Positions 11,718-22,700 of a DNA stretch of 64,000 nucleotides are shown here, one piece after another. The notes under the pieces were generated by a model. It ran no database searches. It was not told where the DNA came from and was given only the letters and a program-made list of their open reading frames with translations. The DNA is from Macrolepiota albuminosa (taxonomy: Eukaryota; Basidiomycota; Agaricomycetes; Agaricales; Agaricaceae), in NCBI GenBank assembly GCA_027475525.1, contig JAMWFC010000125.1:515723-579722 (forward strand), read 5' to 3'. Every line of letters starts with the position of its first letter. Position 1 is the stretch's first letter. The translations under genes and the position numbers were made by a program.

Positions 11718-12753
11718 TTACGTGCGTTTTGCTAGCTGTTGAGGGCGTTTCACGCCCTGCAACTCTAGATACCTGTCCATCGCTGCAAGGTCTTTGCAGT
11801 TCACTAGTGGTTCCCAGGTAGTATCACCTAAGCTCCACCTTACCTCGAATTCGAGGCTTCCTTTTGTCCACCGATGACCTATGAGGTCATCTACAAACCA
11901 CTCCTGGTCATTGCCAGTTCCAAAGTCATACAGCTCTGGAGTTGCGCAGTTAGGGAAGAGCACATCACTACTGACCATATACGGTCACAATAGCGACATG
12001 TGAAACTTGGGCACTATCCTGCGTGCTTGCAGCACCTGGGGTAGTTCCAGCACATAGTTAGACGTGCTCGGCTCCGCCTCAAGGACCTTATATGGTCCAA
12101 TCCACTTTGGACACAACTTACTCGCCCTGCCTTTTGGCAGGTTCAAGTTCTTCGTTGAAAGGTACACTAGGCTCCCTTTCTCGATGTCCAGCTCATCACG
12201 TCTGCGATTATTTGCATGTTTGGTCTGCCATACACACAATTCTATAATCGCGTCATGGGCATCTGCCAGATTCCTTAGCGTGTTGCGTGCAAACTGCTTT
12301 ACTCCCACATGAATAATTTCGTCTGTACAAAGTTCACGAATCATGGATGGCATGTAGCCATTGTTGAGTTCAAAGGGTGAATACCCTGTAGTTTCTGATA
12401 TGCTCGCGTTTATCGCAAATTCCACAAGGGGACATCTATCCACCCAGTCCTTCTGATCAGGACGTATGAATGCTCACAGGATTTGCACGATATTTCTATT
12501 TGCGCGTTCAGTTTGACCATCCATTTGTGGATGAAACGACATTGACATGAGCAACTTTGCTCCCAGCAGTTTGTGCAACTCCTTCCACCATTTGGAAGTG
12601 AACTTAGCATCTCGATCGCTTACAATCAAACTTGGCAGTTCATGGAGGCATACTATCTCCTTGAGATAGATCCACAACAAGTCCGACGCTGTCATGGTGG
12701 TTCTCACCGGAATGAGATGGACCATACTGGTCATTCTGCAGATCACTACCCAC

Positions 12754-12853
12754 NNNNNNNNNNNNNNNNNNNNNNNNNNNNNNNNNNNNNNNNNNNNNNN
12801 NNNNNNNNNNNNNNNNNNNNNNNNNNNNNNNNNNNNNNNNNNNNNNNNNNNNN
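12754..12853. other. Assembly gap (100 N) in element B pol
   Basis: Exactly 100 N, a placeholder length. Flanking code jumps from mid RNase H to mid integrase; element F has about 1.1 kb between the same points. Confidence 0.95.
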
Positions 12854-14421
12854 GTCTGCCATGTTTTACCCTGGCCAAACATGGCCCCAACCCCAGTCTT
12901 CGACGCATCGCAAATGAGCCAGATGGGCTCGTTGATGCGTGGGTCAATTGGCCAGATGACTGGCATTTTTGTGCATATGCGCTTAATCATCTCAAAACAC
13001 CGCTGATGCAGTGGTCTCCAATGAAATGGTGACCCATTCTGGGTCATGGCCATAAGTGGCCCGGTGTATGCAGTGATGTCTGGCAAGAAGTTGCCAATAT
13101 AGTTCACAAGTCCGACAAATCGTTGGATATCATTATATGTGCGTGGAGTACGCCACTCTCGGATTCAATTGAGCTTATCCGTATCCAGGTGAATGCCCTT
13201 CTTGTCAATGACGTGACCGAGACAATCTATACTTGTTGCGTACAACTCGCACTTCTTCCATTTGAGATAGAGGCTGGCCTTCCGTAGCCATTCAAATACG
13301 ACTTGTAGGTGCTGCTCATGCTCCTCAATGGTGTCAGAAAATATGAATATATCGTCTAAATAGACGTGCATAAACTTCCCGATTACATCTCGGAAGATTG
13401 AGGTCATTAACCTCTGAAATGTTGCCGGTGCATTACAATCACCTATCTGCATGATGTTACTCACAAACGTCCCCATCAGGGATGAGAACAGCGTCTTTGG
13501 TATATCCTCTTCACGTATGCAAACCTGTTCATACACGTCTGTGAGGTCAATTTTCGACCTATACTTTGCTGTCGCAACATCTTCTCGTATTACTTCCTGA
13601 TCTGGAAGAGGTGTCACATCCTTGACTGTATTATCATTGCGCTGTCGCGCATCCAATGCAGTCCTTAATGTCCCATCTTTCTTGGGAATACACAATAATG
13701 GTGCAGCTTGCACCGCTGGTTGTGGTTCCCACCACTTTGCGTTTATATATCTATTCGTCTTTTCACGAAGTTGATCCTGTAGTGGTCGCAGACAGCAAGG
13801 CAGATGATACTTGTACTGCTTAGTATTATCAATGAGGTTAATCTCATGGTTAACCTCCCACCATGGAGGAAGCTCTTCCTTTGTTCCATTGACAATATCA
13901 GCAAACTCATGTTGCCATTGCTGGTGCAATCGAGGAATATCCTCCTCTGTAAGGCTCACAGCCTTACCTTTCCCTTTTGCTATGTGTGCTATACGCGGTT
14001 GAACCTTTGGTTCAAATCGCTCCCATAAGGCACATACGTGCTCTTCTGTGAGATCTCCTGGATTCAACCTTACAACAGGTTGTCTATCTACCACTCTCAT
14101 CATCCTTGACGACAACTGCACACTTCTCGCTTTCAACAAGAGTCCATCGCATACGATATCCATTGTTTCAGAGATCTTGTCCTCTCATGCGTGACGGTAT
14201 ACTTCCCCCATCTGGGTTGCCTGCACCCTTCCCATAGTCTGCGTCACCATTGACACCACCAATTCGTTCCACTCCCGTGGCATACATGGGTCATACGCCC
14301 ATTGCACTCCTGGCCGAGGCACTGGTCGATCCATTAGCGACCTAGTGCTACCCACAGTTCCCATTGTACTATTCACCTTGTCCTTGATGGAAAATCCTCA
14401 ACCTTCACTCGGGAGCTAGTC

Positions 14422-14575
14422 GGCTGGCATTCCAGCGACTCCACCACGCGTCTACCACGCTCATTCTTGCACTGTACAGCCTGTTTAGGCTTTCCATTGG
14501 CTGGCATTCCAGCGACTCCACCACGCGTCTACCACGCTCATTCTTGCACTGTACAGCCTGTTTAGGCTTTCCATT
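14422..14575 (+). repeat. 77-bp tandem duplication (3 of 10)
   Basis: Copies at 14422-14498 and 14499-14575, identical by eye, in the protease-RT linker of element B. Deleting one copy puts the upstream protease frame in register with the RT frame. Confidence 0.95.
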
Positions 14576-14735
14576 GGTACATGTACCCAATCACATCCGG
14601 GTGCTTCCCCTTCTTCAGAGTTCCTTGAAACTCTTCCTCAGACATCAGTATAGCCGGCGAGTCTGCCGGCAGGCTTTTCAGTGGGACCTGTTCGTCCTCC
14701 ACCTCCTGTACAGTCGCTCTCCTGCGACCATCTAG

Positions 14736-17085
14736 TCAGTTGCATTCATCACGCCGCTTTTCAGTTGCGCGATAGCGCCTCAGCCGACCATCTGTGTTGT
14801 TTAACACAACTTTCTCCACCTTCAAAGGTGTACCATTCACTACAACCATGTTGTTCACAAAATCCAGCGACACTTTGTTCTTACGCATGAACGGCGTACC
14901 AATGATCATATCATAGCGATCAAAATTCGCTATATCCACATATTCTCTTGTTGACGTCCCTGACGTCTTTATTCTCACTTCCGTGCCAAACTGCACCATG
15001 GCGCGACTCCCTACAGTCCCCAGCTGGAGCATCAGCTGTAAGGGCGACCTCTAGAGGCTGTGGCTTAGTCACACAGCTGGCAGAGGGAGATCCAAAGTGT
15101 ATTAGAATATATACTGACAATATCAAGGTAGCTACTCACCTGGCAGAGGGAGATCCAAAGAGAACAAGTCTGGGGATTCCCTATGCCAGGTTGGACGCTT
15201 CTGGGGCCTCTGAAGCATGGGAAACAACTGTACAGTACAACAAAACCTTAAAAACTCGAAAATTGACTAACCAAACAAGTGTGCAAACAAGGGAGGAAAA
15301 CTCCGGACTTTAGAAGTCAGAAAGGCAAACTCCGGCTTATCTAAGCAGCCTGGAGCGGTGCTGAAGGGCCCACACTTGTCTGAGTGATAGCTAAAGAACC
15401 AGAGCACCTCAAAGATTGAGAATAGTACTAACAGATAGTGTTGAAAAAGTAGTAACAGCAAAATGAGAGAATAATAGAAGAAATAAGGAAGTGAATGAAA
15501 GGAGAGTGAAGAAATAAAGAGTGAAAGAAGAAAGGAATGAGGAGTCCCCTGACATCAGCGGCTCCTCCAGTTCATGAATGCGAATCGCGTTGACGTGAGC
15601 AAACTGGGGTGTAATGCCCATAGTGGTACTCCCAGAGTCTCACAACGTCCATGCTGGATGTCCATTGACATCAACATATGTGACCAGGCAATCCTTCTCC
15701 TTGGGAGTATAGCGTGGCCTGTGCAACTTATTAGTTGCCTTCTGCAGGGTTACGCGTCTCATTCGGATGCGCTGATCTCCACGGCACTCAGTCAGTGCAA
15801 ACAGGTGTTCTTCCTCGTCCTCACAAGCATAATAGTCGCTGTCATACACGTCCACTGCAATGTATTCGTTGCCATCAATCTGGACGCTCTCAGCGTCATC
15901 CACTTCCGACCCATCAGCCTCTACTTGCGGCTCCTCCTCCGTTTCGTCGACGATCTCATCGTCCTCGTTGTCACTGACAACATCGCTTGGTGCCACAGCC
16001 GTATGGGCTGCTCGGATGTGTGCCTTAGGAGGGGCGGGACACTCCTTAGTGAAATGTCTGCTCCTGCCACAATTGTAGCACGCTGAGGGATCCCCTGCAG
16101 GCCTTCTCTGGGCCGCTCCTGGAACCCCAGCGGTTTTGCCCGCCATACACGCTGCAGGCGCCACCACTCCTCTTGGTGCTACTTGATTCTGACCTGAAAA
16201 GGGTCAACTATCCTTCGCTGGCAATTGTCCAGCAGGCTTTGATTGAGGCCGTTGGCCTCCAGGGATTGTCTTACGAACAACAAATCGTGGATTGCGATTG
16301 TTCTCCATCTCCGTCTGTTTGGCCAGGAAGGTTCCCACCTTCACTGCCTGACGGCTCACAGTTCCTCGGCAGGAACTCCGCTGCTCATAATAGTTCGCCG
16401 TCCGTGTTGACTGCTCATACCGGATGGCATATGCCAAAAATTTGGTCACAGTATTGACCTCCAGAGACAAATTGTCGTTGCATATCAACGCTCTCCTCAT
16501 GTCTGTGGGTATTCTGTCCAGGAATGTCTCACGAATAGTGTATTGATCTGGATAGACGGCCATATTCTGTGCATGACCCACCAGGTCATCATAAAAGGTC
16601 TGGACACCAGTCTTAGCGTCATACACTGCCTTTCTAAAGGCATCACGGGCTTCCTGCATCGTAGCAGCGTTGACGAAATGATTGTACAGTCCTATCAGGA
16701 CTTCTTTAAATGTCCAATGCGGTTTGTCGTGATTAATGTGGAGAACATGGCAACGGAACCAATTCCGAGCCTCTCCCTCCATAAATTCGTGTAGCACGAA
16801 TATCCTCTCCTGGTCCATGTCGTCTCCACCATAGCAGCAGGCTGCAAGGTGGTAGCACACGTCCATGGCCCAGTCCTCCAGTTGAGAGAACCTATGTCCT
16901 CCGGCGTACGCACATATGTGCTTACCATCAGATTTACGGGGACTTACCCCAGCAGGGAACTTAAATCTGACTCCAAGGGAGTCATCCACCAGACGAGTGA
17001 GACGGTCATGCATATGATCCATATGGATCCTGACCGCTTCATTCATGTCAGGTTCCGCTGAGTCGGGGGCTTTCCGGGAAAGCAA
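14736..17085 (-). pseudogene. gag: Element B gag and protease (interrupted)
   Basis: Capsid-type Gag domain at 17085-16400 (LEDWAMDVCYHLAAC, ERIFVLHEFMEGEARNWF, VQTFYDDLVGHAQNMAVYP), closely matching the Gag of element F. A CCHC zinc knuckle (CYNCGRSRHFTKEC) follows near 16080-16040, then an acidic linker and the protease (DSGSTT; later FDRYDMIIGTPFM). An in-frame TGA separates capsid and knuckle at 16204. Another falls just before the protease active site at 15640, where F has Trp (TL-W-DSGS). The solo LTR 15037-15554 interrupts the protease; the code resumes in register across its target duplication. The 5' end lies against a C-family LTR, so the original start is uncertain. Confidence 0.8.
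15037..15554 (-). mobile_element. Solo LTR of family G (518 bp) inside element B protease
   Basis: Inverted relative to the LTRs of element G. It starts TGTAAGGGCG and ends CCCCTGACA on the plus strand, and is flanked by the 5-bp target duplication TCAGC (15032-15036 and 15555-15559). It differs from G's LTRs at roughly ten positions by eye, so it is an older insertion whose internal part was removed by LTR-LTR recombination. Confidence 0.95.
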
Positions 17086-17095
17086 TCGCCCTTAC

Positions 17096-17762
17096 AATGC
17101 GGACTTGACCCACGGATACTTGGGTGTCTGGAACTCCGGGGCTAGGACTCCGGGGTTCAAGACGTGGACAGGGGTAATCCCGGGAGAGAGGACTTGGTCC
17201 AGGGGTTTTGGGTGGTGAGTGGCCGGGGAATTCGGGTGGGGGTCGAGTCGTGAACCAGAGGTTCTAAGATGAGACCAAGTTAGTAAATTAAAGTCGCGAA
17301 GTGCGTACCAGTCTTAGAGCACGCAATTATCCAAGCGTGCCAGTCAAGCGTGCCAGTCAATGTGTACCAGTCAAATAAAGGGCATGCAACAATTCAAGTA
17401 ACCAAGTGAAAACAGTGTAAGCAGTGTAATATCAAGACTCACAAATACAACGGGGAACTACGCTATAAGTACTACGGGACCGGGTCTCGGGGCTCCAGGG
17501 TGTCTGGGATGGGTTCCGGGGGTCATTGAGTAGCGGGCAGGGACTGTATACCTGGATCACGCGTGTGGGGCGCACGATCAATTGGTGCGGAGGGAGCTGT
17601 GATGCGTGATGCACGTAATCCAATCGTTGATCGGGGTCGGTGGTGGCTGATGGCGGTCCTTGATGCGCGTGATGGCGGTGTCGGCAGTCATGATGGCAGG
17701 GCGTGTCCTGTGGGGTCGGAGGGAGGGTCCCGGGGTGGGTCCGGAGGGGAGGGGTCGTGACA
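17096..17762 (-). repeat. Probable 3' LTR of element C
   Basis: On the minus strand it would begin TGTCACGACC (ending TGACA at 17762 on plus), directly after a purine-rich stretch, as expected for polypurine tract plus 3' LTR. The outer end is not proven because no second copy is in the window; it appears to abut element B gag near 17095. GC-rich DNA with an AT-richer middle (17280-17470) and short repeats of GCGTGCCAGTCAA near 17335-17370. Confidence 0.5.
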
Positions 17763-17776
17763 TCACCCTCCCCTCA
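17763..17776 (-). other. Polypurine tract of element C
   Basis: On the minus strand GAGGGGAGGGTGA runs directly into the presumed LTR start TGTCACG. It supports minus orientation for element C. Confidence 0.6.
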
Positions 17777-17890
17777 GCGCCGAGACCCTCCAAGGCGTGC
17801 GTAGCTGGTGGTCCGGACTGGGGTCCAATCATGGGATCCGGCACCTGACCTGCCACGTATCGAAAAAAAATTTTACCATCAAGTTCAACC

Positions 17891-19614
17891 ATGTCATGTA
17901 CGCTGACGCATTCCCCGATGCCCCCGCCCACTAATGAAGTTGCACCCTTGGTTGCGTGGGAGTCCCGGGATGCCTGGTACCAGCACCGTCTAGATCGAGA
18001 GTGTATAGCGGCACTCGCCCAACAGCGTAAGTGTTGCCGTGCCAGTCGCTTATGGCAACTGACCTTCCCCTTTCAGAACATCCCAACATTTCTGCCCCGG
18101 AGGCGGGTCCTAGTCGGCTCCCAGCACCTGCCCCCAATGCGGCCTCTGGCGGCTCCTCGGGGCCAGGTCTCAGCCATCCCGTGCCCAATTTTGCGCGGAT
18201 GACCGTGTGTCCTCCCCGTCCTCCTCCGCGGCCTCGACTGCCAGCCCCTCAATTCCGCCGCTCCGGAATGGCGGTAGGGGCGATCACAGAGGTCCTGAAT
18301 GACCGGTGCGTTGCGTGGTCGGACGTGTCACAGGAGGTTTTTGAGGAGGCCCTGGAGAGACTCTGGGGGCTGCCTCCTCACAACTGGTGTGTGAGTAATG
18401 GGCTGGTAAGTGGGTCCTTACCTCGGGTCTCCTGGCTGACCTTGGTGTTGCAGTGTCTGCACTGTGCCTGCTGGCTGGTGCCTTGCTTATTCGAGGCTCC
18501 GGCGCCCTCGTCCCGCCGGGACACTTCCGTGTGTGAGGCGTGCCGCCTCAACCACGAGCGGTGTTCCGTGTCGACACTGTGGAGGGTGCGCTGTGTCGTG
18601 CAGGAGCAGGGGTGGCCGTTGGGGGGGGTCACCCAGAGGATGGGGGTTGAGGAGCAGGACTGGATGGTGGAGCTGGCAGGAGAGGCATCCGTAGCGCCCG
18701 CGGAGGTGCCCAGTGGGGGGTCGGGGGGCCGGGAGGTCGTCCGGGTGGCGGGCTGGGGCCGCCCCATGGTCCTGATCACGTGTCGGGCGACCCGGGCCAG
18801 GACCGGGAGTCACAAGGGTCGTGGGGGGTGTCCTGACAAGAGGAAGAGGTGGGCGTCGCCTAACCCCTCCCCGGGGCTCTCCAAGAAGACGTGTCTGCCC
18901 TCTGGGACCCCACCTCCGGTTTTTCCCCCACGCCTATCTCCGGCGGTGTTCTCGCCTCTGTTGGGGTGGCCTCTGGGGGCGGACATAAGGGTTCTGCTGG
19001 AGCACCCGGGAGAGTCCGAGGAGGCCGTCGTGCGGAGGGAGTTGGAGGCAGGTCAGGAGGCGCTTCGGCAGCTGGAGGAGGCCCGAGCCGCTTGGGGGGA
19101 GGCAGAGGCAGAGCTGGAGGCGTTGCGGGTGAGGTTGGAGCAGGGAGTGGGGATCCCAGAGAGGGCCCCCTCGGGACAGGAGGTGATGGAGGTTCTGCGC
19201 CGTGACGTGGTGGTTGCATGCATGGCATCTCTCAGTGAGTCCTCTGTTGCCGGATTACTTCTTCTGCTAACGTCTCCAGGCTGGGCCCGGGAGCATCGTC
19301 TGCTCCTGGATGGGGTTGCCGCGGCACTGGCCTTGCTACAGGAGGGGCAGCATCCGGAGGTGACGACCCCCAGGGTGGAGCGCGGGCTTGACCTCCTGGG
19401 GCGATTAGTGGTCGCCCACCGGTGGAGGAACGTACCCGTCCCGGGGTCCTGGTTCGAGCGAGTGTTGGATGAGGGTGAGCCCCTCCCGTCTTGGGAGCTC
19501 CTGGCTGAGGAGGTGTGGCGGGAGCACGGTCTAGAGGGGGTGGGGGAGGATTTCCGGGGTTGGCCAAGGGGAGGGGAGGGCGAGGGGAGTCACAGTTTGG
19601 GGCCCCAGCGTTAG
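17891..19614 (+). CDS. Element C antisense gene: four-exon protein with cysteine cluster and coiled coil
   Basis: Antisense to element C pol. Exons: 17891-18026, 18077-18405, 18454-19234, 19280-19614; 1581 nt, 526 residues. Donors are GTAAGT, GTAAGT and GTGAGT; acceptors TTTCAG, TTGCAG and CTCCAG; the last intron has a GCTAAC branch-like site. Exon 2 is Pro-rich at its start. Exon 3 opens exactly at the first cysteine of CX2CXCX4C, followed by CX2CX6C (CEACRLNHERC). Exon 3 later has a Glu/Arg/Leu coiled coil (QEALRQLEEARAAWGEAEAE), and exon 4 ends in Gly/Glu-rich sequence. Cluster, preceding intron and antisense position match antisense gene 1 of element A, so I infer homology. Introns 2 and 3 are 48 and 45 bp, so unspliced reading also stays open there. 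Function unknown. Confidence 0.7.
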
Positions 19615-19744
19615 GGGTGGCATTTTGATGTTTTCTTTTTTCTTCTTCGTTCGTTGTGTTTCTTGTCCTGGCCTAGAACTGTAGATAGTGTACTTGTAAG
19701 AAAAGATGTATATACTCAGTCTTTCGGAGTAAGTAAGAAAGGAA
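19615..19744. other. Spacer between converging antisense gene and pol of element C
   Basis: The 3' ends of the plus-strand antisense gene (19614) and minus-strand pol (19745) converge here. T-rich sequence 19625-19660 could serve the plus-strand transcript end. Confidence 0.4.
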
Positions 19745-22700
19745 TCATGTAAGTAATGCGGCGGAAAAGCTGGAAGGAGACCCTGCTTTGGCTCTGGGGC
19801 GCTGCTTATGAGAAAAGGTACTAAAAAGGGAGTAAGTTCTAGAAAGGGGAAGCAGAAAGTATACATGGGAGTTGAATCCCTGCTGAGCCCAGAGGCGGGA
19901 GTTACACCCACTACTGCCATCTGTGAGTCCTGCGCCTGGGTGCCGTTGTTGGAAGTCCCGGAGTTTGTCGAGGGCACCTTCAAGGTTTTGGCGCGGTTCC
20001 CAAGTGTCGTCTTCCGGGCCATATTCCTTCCATCGTACGAGGAAGTGGGGTTGTCCACAAATATTCCAGGAGTCAAGGATGTCTTCAACCTCGTAGTGGT
20101 ACTCGTCCTCGACTTCGACCGGGGGAGGGGGCTCGGGGCGTCGTTCAGGGAAGGGATCCAGGGGGTGTCGTTCCAGGAGGCGGACGTGGAATACTGGGTG
20201 CAGACCTTTTAGTTCCGGGGGGAGCTCGATCTTGTAGGCGTGGGATAAGACCTTCTTCAATATTTTGAACGGGCCAAAGTGCTTGTGATCGAGCTTTGAG
20301 GAGGGCCAGCGGGTGCGGAGGTGGCGTCAATCTAACCATACCTTTGTTCCGGGGGCCCAGTCGGGGGTGTCTTCCCGTTTCCAGTCGGCGTGTTTTGCAT
20401 AGGCCCGGTTCGCGGTGTCAATCTCTTCCCGGAGAAACTTGTGAAGGGATTGGAGATCCTGGGCAGCGTGCAACGGGATGTCCCGGAGCGAGAGTGTCAG
20501 TCGAGGGTGGTATCCCTTGTTGGTAAAGAAGGGCAATACCCCGGTGGCAGAGTGCGGCGTGTTGTTGTAGGTGAACTCAGCCAGGAGGAGCTTGGCGCGC
20601 CAGTCGTCCTGCAAGTAGTTGACGTACAGTTGGAGGTACTGCTTGAGAGACTGGTTGACCCTTTCGGTTTGACCATCGGTTTTGGGGTGATAGGCAGTAG
20701 AGAGGTTAGTCTTTACTTCAAGGGCCTTACACAGGGAAGTCCAGAATTTGGATACGAAGAGTGGGCCACGGTCGGAGACAATGTCATCTGGGAGTCCATG
20801 TTTGGCGAAGACGTGCTTGAGAAACAGCCGGGCAAAGTCTGGGGCGGTATCCGTGGTGTGGCAGGGTAGGAAGATGCCCTGTTTGGTTAGCCTACACACA
20901 ACAACAAGAATGGCATCGAACCCTTCAGATTCCAGGAGTTCGACAATGTGGTCCAGGGATATGGAGGACCAGGGGCGTCGCCCGACCAGCAGGGGTTTCA
21001 GGAGTCCATATGGTCGGTGTCAGGGGATCTTGGCCCAGAGGCAGGGTTTGCATGATCGAATGTAACGGGTCACGTCCTTCTTCAATCCTGGCCAAAAGTA
21101 AGTCTGGGAGATAAGCTGAAGGGTCTTACGTATTCCCGGGTGTCCCCAGAGCTTGTGGTCGTGGTGTTGATGGAGGACATTGTAGCGGAGTCGGGCGTAA
21201 TCCGGGACGTAGATGTGGCCGCCCCGGAGGAGGAGTTTTTTGTTGGGGCACAAGGAGAAGGCAGGGTCTTGGTCGGTTCCGTTGGGGGGGTTGCGGGGGT
21301 CGTGGTTGATGAAGTACTTGTCTCGGGGGGTGCAGCGGATCTGGCTCAGGGTCCCTTTGTTGTTTAAGATCAGTACGGCATTCAGATGTTCAGGAGGGAT
21401 CACCACACGATGATTGAACGCATTGCGTTCCGCCTCAAATGACTTCTTGGGATAGATGTCTGGTCGATGGGTGAGGGCATCGGGTTTAGCTCTGAGTCGT
21501 CCTGGGCGGTACTGGATTGTGAAGTCGTATTCCAAGAGAACTTCGGACCATCGGGCCTGCCGTCGACTAAGTTGCTTGGTCGTGGTGAAGTACTGCAGGT
21601 TGTTGTGATCCGAGTAGACCTGAATCCGGTGCCGGGCTCCCTTGAGGTAGGCTCGCCATTGTTTGAAGGCTTCGACGATGGCGAGGAGCTCCTTGTCATA
21701 GATGTCATAGCTGAGCTCAGCGTCGATCATGGACCAGGTGTAGAAGGCAACTGGCCGGGGCTCTCCGCTGTCAGGTTCCATCTGCGAGAGAATCCTGGCA
21801 ATGGCGTAGTCAGAGGCGTTGCATTCCAGGATAATCGGGAGGGCTGGGTCGTAGTGCCGGAGTACGGGGGCGGCCATGAAAGCCTCCTTGAGCAGGTGAA
21901 AGACACTGTGGCACTGACTGTCCCAGTTCCAGGCGACGTCCTTGCGTGTGAGCTGGTTGAGGGGTTTTGTGATACCGGAGTAGTTATCTATGAACCTCCG
22001 GTAGAAGTTAGCGAAACCCAAGAAGGATTGTGCTTCCTTGACGTTCTAGGGTTGTGGCCAGTTGACGATGGCCTCAACCTTGTGGGGGTCCATGCAAACG
22101 CCATTCGGGGATACTATGACGCTGAGATACTCAACCTCTTCCATGTGGAATGAACACTTCTCAGGCGTGGCATGGAGGTTGTGCTCCCGGAGGCATTCAA
22201 GGACTTGCCGGACATGTTTCTGGTGGTCCTCCTGCAAGTCAGAATAGATGAGGATGTTGTCCAGATAGACGATCACAAAGACGTCACTCATGTCATGGAA
22301 GATGTCGTTCATGAAGTATTGGAACGTGGCAGGAGAGTTAGTCATTCCGAAAGGCATCACAAGGTACTCAAACAGACCATACCGCGTGCGGAACATGGTT
22401 TTCCACTTGTGTCCTGGGGCGATGCGGATGTTGTTGTAACCGGAGCGCAGGTCGATCTTCATGTAAACCTTGGCACTGCGGAGTCGATCGACCAGGTCGC
22501 CGATGAGTGGGAGCGGGTAGCGGTTCTTCTTGGTGATCTTATTGAGTCCCCGGTAATTGATGCAGAGTCAGAGCGAGCCGTCCTTCTTCTTGATGAATAG
22601 AACTGGGGCTCCGGCAGCGGAGGCGGAGGGTCGGATGAATCCCTTACCGAGCATTTTGTCGAGGTAGTCCTTGAGGGCCTGGAGTTCAACTTCCGACATG

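Larger units (their letters stand above)
11718..14735 (-). pseudogene. pol: Element B pol: linker, RT, RNase H, integrase, chromodomain (broken)
   Basis: RT lies at about 13950-13170, with the intact active site HVYLDDIFIFSD. RNase H starts (LICDASKTGVG) and runs into the 100-N gap at 12853. After the gap, integrase resumes at WVVICRMTSMV and includes SDRDAKF and DGQTERANR. The C-terminus holds a chromodomain-like segment (EWFVDDLIGHRW, then LEFEVRWSLGDTTWEP). By comparison with element F, about 1.1 kb of RNase H-integrase sequence is missing at the gap. In-frame TGA stops are seen near 14185, 13165, 12474 and 11985; F has Arg at the comparable places I could align (IQIL-R-A, SLL-R-PY, D-R-IREW). 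A 77-bp duplication (14422-14575) shifts the linker frame. Not functional. Confidence 0.8.
9490..17095 (-). mobile_element. Element B: Ty3/gypsy element (minus), truncated at both ends
   Basis: On the minus strand the order is gag and protease (17085-14736), linker and RT-RNase H (to 12854), a gap, integrase with chromodomain (12753-11718), then a sense post-pol ORF (11560-9774). Element A's LTR borders it at 9489 and cuts the post-pol region. At the gag end it abuts the presumed 3' LTR of element C, so its own LTRs are missing. It is the same lineage as element F: RT, integrase, chromodomain and the post-pol ORF all align. It carries several in-frame TGA codons at positions where F has Arg or Trp, a solo LTR and two 77-bp duplications. 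Confidence 0.8.

Noticed and set aside
15037..15554. LTR at 15 kb as the end of a full element
   Set aside because: It has its own target duplication on both sides with no internal sequence, so it is a solo LTR.
17045..17095. TGTCAGG...CTTACA stretch as a tiny family G LTR
   Set aside because: It is only 51 bp, matches the LTR only at its ends, and is coding sequence of element B gag.
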